Below are positions 1-4,444 of a stretch of 11,117 bases of DNA, in pieces (the stretch's first letter is position 1; every line of letters begins with the position of its first letter). Under the pieces are notes generated by a model. That model saw only the letters and a list, made by a program, of their open reading frames with translations, was not told where the DNA came from and did not search any database. The position numbers were made by a program, and so were the translations under genes. Source of the stretch: Thermacetogenium sp. UBA5472 (lineage in GTDB: Bacteria; Bacillota; DSM-12270; Thermacetogeniales; Thermacetogeniaceae); the NCBI GenBank assembly GCA_002426495.1, contig DIQC01000002.1, positions 1 through 11,117 on the forward strand, in the 5' to 3' direction.

Positions 1-17
1 GTGGCTTTAAAGCTCCG

Positions 18-221
18 TCATTTGTTTTTCACATAATCAATAATCTTTTTATTAGTTTCCGAAACTTCATTTAATCTTTCCAGTATAGAATCCTGTGTCT
101 TGGATATCTTGTGCACTGCATAAAATCCTTTCACTATGAGAATTATTATCGCAGCAATAAGCAGCAAATTAAATATTGACCAAGCAAGAGTGCTAAGCTC
201 GATTGATGATACCTGCATCAT
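18..221 (-). CDS. Small single-helix membrane protein, hypothetical
   Basis: I do not recognise a named family. The product is 67 residues (66 from the second Met). A hydrophobic segment at about residues 12-34, rich in Leu/Ile/Ala, predicts one membrane helix. It is followed by a charged, heptad-like tail (about 38-67, with ILERLNEV) that could form a short coiled coil, probably cytoplasmic. A strong GGGGGAGG ribosome binding site lies just upstream. It is only 2 bases from the first ATG and 5 from the second, so the second ATG at 218 is the better-spaced start. The gene is divergent from the Y-family polymerase gene, with about 146 bases between them, and has its own promoter candidate. The RBS and the clear helix-plus-tail layout support a real gene. 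Function is unknown. Confidence 0.62.
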   Translation of the reverse strand: MMQVSSIELSTLAWSIFNLLLIAAIIILIVKGFYAVHKISKTQDSILERLNEVSETNKKIIDYVKNK

Positions 222-240
222 GACCTCCCCCCTCTTCTTT

Positions 241-268
241 ATTATCTAAACAATTCGCTATAAAGCAA
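241..268 (-). promoter_or_regulatory. Candidate sigma-A promoter of the small membrane protein gene
   Basis: Read on the minus strand, TTGCTT (263-268) and GATAAT (241-246) are separated by 16 bases and lie about 20 bases upstream of the RBS. Both hexamers are imperfect, so this is a moderate call. Confidence 0.4.
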
Positions 269-300
269 TATTATTCCTGCATGAAGGCTAGCACCACCCC

Positions 301-329
301 TTGCAGAGAACATGCGTTTGCCTTATAAT
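301..329 (+). promoter_or_regulatory. Sigma-A-type promoter of the Y-family polymerase gene
   Basis: A perfect -10 box TATAAT (324-329) lies 17 bases after TTGCAG (301-306), which keeps TTG of the -35 consensus. The predicted transcript start is near 336. A second TATAAT at 335-340 has no matching -35 box. One LexA-like box lies inside the spacer and a second covers the start region, so repressor binding would block the promoter. Confidence 0.6.
308..319 (+). promoter_or_regulatory. LexA (SOS) box 1
   Basis: GAACATGCGTTT fits the Gram-positive LexA/DinR pattern GAAC-N4-GTTY. It lies in the spacer between the -35 and -10 boxes of the polymerase promoter, where a bound repressor would exclude RNA polymerase. 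Confidence 0.65.
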
Positions 330-341
330 ATAAATATAATA

Positions 342-353
342 AAACATGTGTTC
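342..353 (+). promoter_or_regulatory. LexA (SOS) box 2
   Basis: AAACATGTGTTC, followed by G, matches GAAC-N4-GTTC with one mismatch in the left half-site. It starts a few bases after the predicted transcript start and ends just before the RBS. The two boxes are 34 bases apart centre to centre, about three helical turns, which would place two LexA dimers on similar faces of the DNA. Confidence 0.55.
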
Positions 354-367
354 GGGGGTAATGAAAA

Positions 368-1555
368 GTGGAACGCGCTATTCTGCTTGCCGATATGAAC
401 TCCTTCTTCGCCAGTGTGCACCAGGCGCTGGATCCCAAGCTGCGGGGTAAACCGGTCATTGTTGCCGGGGACCCGGAGAAACGTCATGGAATAGTCCTCA
501 CAGCCAGCTATGAAGCCAAGAAAAAGGGCGTAAAAACAGGAACTGTAGTCTGGGAGGCACGCCAGCGCTGCCCGGAGGGAATTTTTATCAAGCCTGAGTA
601 CCATCTTTATGTGGATTTTTCCAGCCGCATCTTAAACATTATGAATGATTTTACACCTCTAGTAGAGCCATTTTCTATAGATGAGGCGTTTATGGATGTC
701 ACCGGTTCCCAAACGCTCTTCGGCTCCCCTGTGGAGATCGCCAAGCAGCTCAAGGAGCGCATCTGCCAGGAGATCGGGATCACCTGTAGTGTCGGAGTGG
801 GTCCCAATAAAGTATTAGCCAAAATGGCCGCAGATCTCCAAAAGCCTGATGGTTTGACGGTGATGCCCCGTGAAAAGATACCCATCCTATTATGGCCACT
901 GCCGATCCGGGAGCTTTTCGGTGTAGGGCACCGCTATGAGCAGCACCTCCATAAGCTGAACATTCACACTATCGGGGATCTGGCCAAATACCCTGTAGCT
1001 ATCCTCAAAAAAAAGTTCGGCCTCAACGGTGAAACACTGTGGCTGAGTGCCAATGGCATCGACTCCAGCCCGGTGGATCCGGACAGCCTCAACCAGGTGA
1101 AAAGCATCGGTCAGCAGATCACTCTACCCCGGGACTACATGGGAAGTGAAATCAAAGTGGTCATTCTGGAACTGGCAGATCTGGTGGCCTACAGGGTACG
1201 AGCAGGAGAATATCTGGGGAAGACAGTGTCTCTTTCCCTTAAAGATACTAACTTCTGTTGGCTTTCCCGGATGCGAACCTTACGCAAACCCACCAATCTC
1301 GCTACAGATATTTCTGCAGCAGCCATTGAACTGCTCCAGAAGCACTGGTCCCCGCGCTGGCCTGTACGCATGGTAGGAGTAGCCCTGTCCAATCTTTTCC
1401 CATCAAGGGTAGAACAGACCGAACTTTTCGGCAACAGAGACAAGATACGCAGCATAGAAATGGCATGCGACCAGGTTCGAGAACGCTATGGAAAAACAGC
1501 CGTCTTTAGGGCAGTTTCCCTGAAAGAAGGATGCCTGGAGCATGTGCGTTACTGA
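368..1555 (+). CDS. dinB: Y-family DNA polymerase (DNA polymerase IV type)
   Basis: An error-prone translesion polymerase of 395 residues, a normal length for the family. The N-terminal motif ADMNSFFASVH carries the metal ligand Asp9 and the likely steric-gate Phe14. SIDEAF supplies Asp105 and Glu106. VGVGPNKVLAKMAA (142-155) is the family's conserved palm segment, and LFGVGHR (183-189) is the thumb helix-hairpin-helix region. The little-finger domain covers about 240-345. QTELF (350-354) resembles a beta-clamp binding motif. The start is GTG, placed 8 bases after GGGGGT; an ATG at 361 is out of frame. Asn11 replaces the Asp seen in E. coli DinB (DMDCFF), and the ADMNSFFASV form recalls the UvrX/YqjW-like branch of Firmicutes. 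Two LexA-like boxes upstream predict SOS induction. The stop codon forms the first three bases of a REP-like palindrome. Confidence 0.95.
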   Translation: MERAILLADMNSFFASVHQALDPKLRGKPVIVAGDPEKRHGIVLTASYEAKKKGVKTGTVVWEARQRCPEGIFIKPEYHLYVDFSSRILNIMNDFTPLVEPFSIDEAFMDVTGSQTLFGSPVEIAKQLKERICQEIGITCSVGVGPNKVLAKMAADLQKPDGLTVMPREKIPILLWPLPIRELFGVGHRYEQHLHKLNIHTIGDLAKYPVAILKKKFGLNGETLWLSANGIDSSPVDPDSLNQVKSIGQQITLPRDYMGSEIKVVILELADLVAYRVRAGEYLGKTVSLSLKDTNFCWLSRMRTLRKPTNLATDISAAAIELLQKHWSPRWPVRMVGVALSNLFPSRVEQTELFGNRDKIRSIEMACDQVRERYGKTAVFRAVSLKEGCLEHVRY

Positions 1556-1599
1556 CACAGCGAGACGGTTCTCTTGTGTCAACTGTCCCTCCTGTGTCA
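1553..1599. repeat. REP-like palindrome overlapping the dinB stop codon
   Basis: TGACACA (1553-1559) pairs with TGTGTCA (1575-1581). An inner GAGA/TCTC stem (1562-1565 with 1570-1573) closes on a CGGT loop. A second TGTGTCA (1593-1599) repeats the right arm after ACTGTCCCTCC. The arms match the other TG(T/A)GTCA palindromes of this window. The first arm contains the dinB stop codon, so the element abuts the gene exactly and may also act as the 3' end hairpin of its transcript. Confidence 0.65.
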
Positions 1600-1601
1600 C
1601 T

Positions 1602-1653
1602 CGCCTGTGGTTACTTCAAACGAAAGCTAGCCCAAAAAATACCCCGCGAATAA
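1602..1653 (+). pseudogene. Decayed duplicate of the 3' end of the downstream YolD-like gene
   Basis: These 52 bases nearly repeat 2008-2062, the last 55 bases of the next gene. Both begin CGCCTGTGGTTACTTC and both end in an in-frame TAA. The copy encodes ACGYFKRKLAQKIPRE, against ACGYFERKLVPKKIPRK in the intact gene, so it differs by substitutions and one lost codon. The rest of the gene is absent: upstream the sequence runs straight into the REP-like element after dinB. It looks like the stump of a tandem copy lost by deletion. REP-like palindromes flank it on both sides. Confidence 0.75.
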
Positions 1654-1667
1654 GTCACCCTGAAAAT

Positions 1668-1709
1668 GAGTCAAAGTCACCGTCCCTTTGACTCGTCACC
1701 GTGACTCAG
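1668..1709. repeat. REP-like palindrome, GAGTCA type
   Basis: GAGTCAAAG (1668-1676) and CTTTGACTC (1686-1694) form a perfect 9-bp stem around TCACCGTCC. A further GTGACTCA (1701-1708) repeats the right arm. The unit resembles the palindrome at 4363-4391. It occupies the leader of the next gene and contains the TTG at 1688 that a naive start call would use. Confidence 0.65.
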
Positions 1710-1744
1710 AGTATCCGGGGCAGCTGAAAAGAGGTTTGGTTAAT

Positions 1745-2062
1745 GTGAGCATCTTTAATAACAATAAACTCTGGGAAGGACACCGGGTTATCCTCCCGGA
1801 GTTTAGGGAAAGGGTCACCTCTAAATGCCGGGATTGTCGGTACCACATTTTGATTCAGGGCAAAGATGAGGTGCGTCAGGGCTGTATTGAAAAATACAAA
1901 GAGCTCTGGGCAAGGCCACCGGAAAAGATACCTGTGCTTGTGCTCTTGAAATTGGTGGGAGAAGAAGGCTTGGGGGAGATATTAAATAGAGGAAATGCCA
2001 ACGCCTACGCCTGTGGTTACTTCGAACGAAAGCTAGTTCCCAAAAAAATACCCCGCAAGTAA
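1745..2062 (+). CDS. YolD-like, Cys-containing small protein downstream of dinB
   Basis: About 105 residues from GTG 1745. The frame is also open from TTG 1688, but that codon lies inside a REP-like stem and has no RBS. GAGG at 1731-1734 lies 10 bases before the GTG. The segment KLWEGHRVILPEFRE resembles the opening motif of YolD/YqjX-type proteins, which accompany Y-family polymerases in Firmicutes (uvrX-yolD, yqjW-yqjX). After it come CRDC (C28, C31) and a third Cys (C47) in RQGCIEKYKELW, a possible metal site, then a Leu/Val-rich stretch and a basic tail. The polymerase-partner role is inferred from position and from that one motif. The Cys-containing middle does not match any YolD feature I know. 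Its 3' end is duplicated upstream at 1602-1653. Confidence 0.7.
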   Translation: MSIFNNNKLWEGHRVILPEFRERVTSKCRDCRYHILIQGKDEVRQGCIEKYKELWARPPEKIPVLVLLKLVGEEGLGEILNRGNANAYACGYFERKLVPKKIPRK

Positions 2063-2074
2063 ATTATTTTGGAA

Positions 2075-2124
2075 GCAAGGGAAAAGGAAGCAAGGAGACT
2101 TTCTTATTGCTTCCTCTTCCTTGC
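2075..2124. terminator. Long hairpin after the YolD-like gene
   Basis: The arms 2075-2093 and 2107-2124 pair almost completely (about 18 bp, one bulge, one mismatch) around a 13-base loop. One arm is purine-rich (GCAAGGGAAAAGGAAGCAA) and the other pyrimidine-rich. It starts 12 bases after the stop codon, so it probably protects or ends the transcript. No T run follows, so it is not a textbook Rho-independent terminator. Confidence 0.5.
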
Positions 2125-2147
2125 AAGCGACCTAAAGACCCCCGAAA

Positions 2148-2178
2148 GGAACACAGGGGGACTGTCCCCCTGTGTTCC
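2148..2178. repeat. REP-like perfect palindrome, 14-bp stem
   Basis: GGAACACAGGGGGA (2148-2161) and TCCCCCTGTGTTCC (2165-2178) pair perfectly around CTG. The ACACAGGGGGAC/GTCCCCCTGTGT core has the same composition as the other palindromes of the window. It lies in the convergent region between the YolD-like gene and hcp. Confidence 0.7.
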
Positions 2179-2186
2179 CTGTCCAT

Positions 2187-2256
2187 TTGACACGCTGCAA
2201 AGGTCATGAAGCCTTTTGATGTGACAAGACCCCCGTCCCCCTGACACAACGTGTCA
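2187..2256. repeat. Compound REP-like element
   Basis: Several overlapping pairings are possible. TTGACAC (2187-2193) with GTGACAA (2221-2227) encloses an AAAGG/CCTTT stem. TGTGACA (2220-2226) with TGACACA (2242-2248), one mismatch, encloses AGACCCCCGTCCCCC. TGACAC (2242-2247) with GTGTCA (2251-2256) closes on AAC. The middle unit has the same layout as 4326-4353. A further 7-bp hairpin, TGCGTTA-AAC-TAACGCA, follows at 2268-2284. Confidence 0.6.
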
Positions 2257-2285
2257 CTGCGTTCCCCTGCGTTAAACTAACGCAC

Positions 2286-2319
2286 AAAAAACGAGACGCG
2301 GAAACTGTTCCCGCGTCTC
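2286..2319 (-). terminator. Rho-independent terminator of hcp
   Basis: On the minus strand, GAGACGCGG (2311-2319) pairs with CCGCGTCTC (2293-2301) around a 9-base loop. The stem is followed by G and six T (2286-2291 complement). It lies about 20 bases after the hcp stop codon. Confidence 0.85.
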
Positions 2320-2339
2320 ATCTATATTTCTTGTTTATT

Positions 2340-3623
2340 TTACCCGAGAAGAGTCTTGATGTCCTCTTCTGGTGTGGTAATCGGCTGGAGGTTGTAGTTA
2401 TCCTGGAGCACCTGGATCACATTCGGTGTCAAGAACGCCGGAAGTGTTGGCCCAAGACGGATATCCTTAATACCAAGGTACAGCAGTGTCAGGAGAACGG
2501 ATACTGCCTTCTGTTCGAACCAGGATAGCACTATGCTCAACGGCAGGTCATTAACCTCGCAGTCAAAGGCATCTGCCAAAGCTAATGCCACCTGGATAGC
2601 TGAATAGGCATTATTGCACTGTCCCATATCCAAAACGCGTGGAATGCCGTCGATATCACCCATGTCCAGATAGTTGAAGCGATATTTTCCGCACCCTAGA
2701 GTCAGGACTACACAGTCCTGGGGCAGCTTCTCAACGAACTCTGTATAGTAGCTTCTGCTGGAGCGTGTGCCGTCACAACCACCCACCACGAAGAAATGGC
2801 GAATCTTGCCTGCCTTAACTGCTGCGACAATCTTATCAGCTATTTTGAGAACAGCATTGTGATGGAAACCAGTCGTTGTCGTAGGCCCAATATTCTCCTC
2901 AAGCGGAGGCAAGGAAAGAGCCTTCTCGATGACTGGAGTAAAGTCACGGTCCTGGATGTGTACAACATCTGGGAGATCTGCAATGCCACAGGTAAACATA
3001 CGGTCCCTGTAAGAATCCCGAGGTATCAGTACACAGTTGGTGGTTCCCAAGATAGAACCGGAGAATTCCTCAAATTCCTTCTTCTGGTTCTGCCATGCAG
3101 TACCGTAGTTGCCAACCAGATGTGGAAACTTATTCAGTTCAGGATAGGCCAGCCCGGGGAGCATTTCCCCATGGGTATAGACATTGATCCCCTTGCCTTC
3201 TGTCTGTTTCAGAAGCTCATACAGGTCAAGAAAGTCATGGCCAGTGACTAAGATGCCTGGGCCACTCTTTGTCCCTACCTGTACCTTCGTAGGCTCCATC
3301 TCCCCGAAATGTTCCACATTAGCCTTGTCCAGCAGCTCCATAGCCCGCAGGTTCATCTCCCCTGCCTTGAGCAGCAGCTTGATATGGCTATCCAAATTGA
3401 AGTTGACATTGGTCAAGGTTGAAAAGAGGCCTTCTGCAAAAAAAGCATCTACCTGCTCATCACGAGCACCAAGTTCTCGTGCATGGAAGGCATAAGCACC
3501 TACTCCTTTCAAGGCAATGATAAGCGCATCCTGAATACTGGCAATATCAGGATTTTTACCACAAACCCCTGACTTGGTGCAGCCTGTACCCTTTGCAGTT
3601 TGCTCACACTGATAACAAAACAT
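2340..3623 (-). CDS. hcp: Hybrid cluster protein, class III (short form)
   Basis: Hcp carries a hybrid Fe-S-O cluster and is known as a hydroxylamine/NO reductase acting in nitrosative stress; it is cytoplasmic. At 427 residues this is the short class III form, which lacks part of the helical N-terminal region of the roughly 550-residue class I and II proteins. The N-terminal cluster motif is C3-x2-C6-x8-C15-x5-C21, the spacing of classes I and III. Candidate hybrid-cluster ligands are all present: His129 (GHD), Glu153 (HGEM), Cys197, Cys283 (GGCDGT, the persulfide position), Cys311, Cys336, Glu370 and Lys372 (SWFEQKA). ATG follows GGAGG by 7 bases. A Rho-independent terminator follows the gene. 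An Rrf2-type regulator lies upstream in the same direction and an operator-like palindrome sits before the RBS, so nitrosative or redox control is likely. Confidence 0.95.
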   Translation of the reverse strand: MFCYQCEQTAKGTGCTKSGVCGKNPDIASIQDALIIALKGVGAYAFHARELGARDEQVDAFFAEGLFSTLTNVNFNLDSHIKLLLKAGEMNLRAMELLDKANVEHFGEMEPTKVQVGTKSGPGILVTGHDFLDLYELLKQTEGKGINVYTHGEMLPGLAYPELNKFPHLVGNYGTAWQNQKKEFEEFSGSILGTTNCVLIPRDSYRDRMFTCGIADLPDVVHIQDRDFTPVIEKALSLPPLEENIGPTTTTGFHHNAVLKIADKIVAAVKAGKIRHFFVVGGCDGTRSSRSYYTEFVEKLPQDCVVLTLGCGKYRFNYLDMGDIDGIPRVLDMGQCNNAYSAIQVALALADAFDCEVNDLPLSIVLSWFEQKAVSVLLTLLYLGIKDIRLGPTLPAFLTPNVIQVLQDNYNLQPITTPEEDIKTLLG

Positions 3624-3644
3624 GTTTCTCCCTCCTCAATTATT

Positions 3645-3665
3645 AATAAGCGATAAGCGATTATT
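3645..3665 (-). promoter_or_regulatory. Operator-like palindrome in front of hcp
   Basis: A 21-base imperfect palindrome in which 8 of 10 pairs match. Its AATAA and TTATT ends flank two copies of AAGCGAT in tandem. It lies immediately upstream of the hcp RBS, so a bound protein could block transcript start or early elongation. The obvious candidate ligand is the adjacent Rrf2-type regulator, but the sequence differs from the operator candidate of the regulator gene, so this is inference. I found no strong -35/-10 pair in this AT-rich gap. Confidence 0.4.
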
Positions 3666-3755
3666 TTGAGCCACAATTAATGTTAAATAATTTACTAAAA
3701 ATATAGCTACTGTTAAAGAAACACCCCCAACCAATATGCAAAATTCAGCTTCTTG

Positions 3756-4202
3756 CTAACCCTCGCCTTCTCCCCCCTTCTCCTGGTAACCACCCTGACG
3801 AACCTGATCAACTAAATCTTGCAGGGTGACCTGGCTTATGAATTCTGCAATTTTTTGCTCCAACTGCAACCACTTAGATTTGAACACACACTTGGGAGCC
3901 CGCGGGCAGCCATTTTTGCCTAAGAAACACTTGTTCATGTTGATTTTGCCCTGCACGGTCTCAATGATATCTAGAAGATTGATATCTTCGGGATCCCTGG
4001 CCAGGGAAAGCCCTCCATAAGCCCCCCTGTGTGAATTGACAATATTGCCGTGTGTTAATCTTTGTAAGATCTTGTGCAGGTACTCAAGGGGTACCTCCTG
4101 CTCTTCAGCAATCTCTGCAGTTGTTGTTTCTTGATGAGGATGAAGGGCCAAGTGTATTAATGCTCGAATAGCGTAATCTGTTTTTCTTCTGATAATCTCC
4201 AT
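3756..4202 (-). CDS. Rrf2-family transcriptional regulator (NsrR/IscR-like, three Cys)
   Basis: A 148-residue winged helix-turn-helix regulator. MEIIRRKTDYAIRALIHLA is the family's N-terminal helix. TTAEIAEEQEVPLEYLHKIL (27-46) is the recognition helix region and SHRGAYGGLSLAR (57-69) the wing. The three cysteines C92-x6-C99-x5-C105 are in the place where IscR and NsrR bind an Fe-S cluster, so it probably senses iron-sulfur status, NO or oxygen. The C-terminal tail is Gly/Glu-rich. ATG at 4202 is preceded by AAGGGTG 8 bases away. It lies 132 bases upstream of hcp in the same direction, which suggests that it controls hcp. Its own promoter overlaps an inverted repeat, suggesting autoregulation. 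NsrR-like is the likeliest subtype by neighbour; IscR-like cannot be excluded. Confidence 0.9.
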   Translation of the reverse strand: MEIIRRKTDYAIRALIHLALHPHQETTTAEIAEEQEVPLEYLHKILQRLTHGNIVNSHRGAYGGLSLARDPEDINLLDIIETVQGKINMNKCFLGKNGCPRAPKCVFKSKWLQLEQKIAEFISQVTLQDLVDQVRQGGYQEKGGEGEG

Positions 4203-4220
4203 AGCTATATCACCCTTATT

Positions 4221-4239
4221 GTGGACTATTTTAATCCAC
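4221..4239 (-). promoter_or_regulatory. Operator candidate at the Rrf2 regulator promoter
   Basis: GTGGA and TCCAC ends with further inner matches give an inverted repeat with 7 of 9 pairs, covering the -10 box and the predicted start. Related half-sites recur: GGACTA (4223-4228), TAATCC (4232-4237) and GGACTA (4245-4250) on the plus strand. The regulator could therefore bind as overlapping dimers from the -35 to the start. Autorepression is inferred from position. Confidence 0.5.
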
Positions 4240-4256
4240 TTTACGGACTAAGTCAA
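4228..4256 (-). promoter_or_regulatory. Sigma-A promoter of the Rrf2 regulator gene
   Basis: On the minus strand, TTGACT (4251-4256) and TAAAAT (4228-4233) are exactly 17 bases apart, with one mismatch in each hexamer. The predicted start near 4221 gives an 18-base leader carrying the RBS. Confidence 0.75.
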
Positions 4257-4290
4257 TACCATTTCTATATTTGTGGTACCGACTGCTTGG

Positions 4291-4316
4291 CCGGATGCCA
4301 TAGGATTGGCGACCGG
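4291..4316. repeat. Small GC-rich hairpin of unknown role
   Basis: CCGG (4291-4294) and GCCA (4297-4300) pair with TGGC (4307-4310) and CCGG (4313-4316), with an AT/GA internal loop and the loop TAGGAT. It stands between the regulator promoter and the REP-like pair. I could not match it to a riboswitch class. Confidence 0.35.
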
Positions 4317-4325
4317 GTGGCGCAG

Positions 4326-4353
4326 TGTGTCAAGACCCCTGTCCCCTGACACA
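4326..4353. repeat. REP-like palindrome, TGTGTCA type
   Basis: TGTGTCA (4326-4332) and TGACACA (4347-4353) form a perfect 7-bp stem around AGACCCCTGTCCCC. It has the same layout as the units at 2220-2248 and 4363-4391. Confidence 0.7.
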
Positions 4354-4362
4354 TTCTGTTAG

Positions 4363-4391
4363 TGAGTCAAAGTCCCCGTCCCCCTGACTCA
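4363..4391. repeat. REP-like palindrome, TGAGTCA type
   Basis: TGAGTCA (4363-4369) and TGACTCA (4385-4391) form a perfect 7-bp stem around AAGTCCCCGTCCCCC. It lies 9 bases from the preceding unit and directly abuts the EF-G hairpin that begins at 4392. Confidence 0.7.
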
Positions 4392-4422
4392 GAGGGGCTG
4401 TCTCTTTTAGAGACAGCCCCTC
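4392..4422 (-). terminator. Hairpin terminator candidate after the EF-G-like gene
   Basis: A perfect 13-bp stem (4392-4404 with 4410-4422; core GGGGCTGTCTC/GAGACAGCCCC) around TTTTA, 22 bases after the EF-G stop codon. No T run follows on either strand, so it may work with another factor or as a 3' stability hairpin. Confidence 0.6.
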
Positions 4423-4444
4423 CTTAACTCTGATTAGTAGTCTA

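Noticed and set aside
1688..1744. Upstream TTG start for the YolD-like gene
   Set aside because: The TTG is inside the stem of a REP-like palindrome and has no RBS. GTG 1745 has GAGG at 10 bases and begins just before the conserved segment.
2796..3251. 151-codon plus-strand frame opposite hcp
   Set aside because: It covers the antisense of hybrid-cluster ligand motifs, has no recognisable protein features, and hcp explains the region fully.
4261..4320. Possible riboswitch upstream of the Rrf2 gene
   Set aside because: It lies upstream of the predicted Rrf2 promoter, so it would not be in that leader, and the hairpin did not match conserved cores of cobalamin, c-di-GMP or molybdenum cofactor riboswitches as I recall them.
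1553..4391. CRISPR array
   Set aside because: The repeated units are palindromic, of uneven length and spacing, and scattered among genes. There are no regular spacers and no cas genes.
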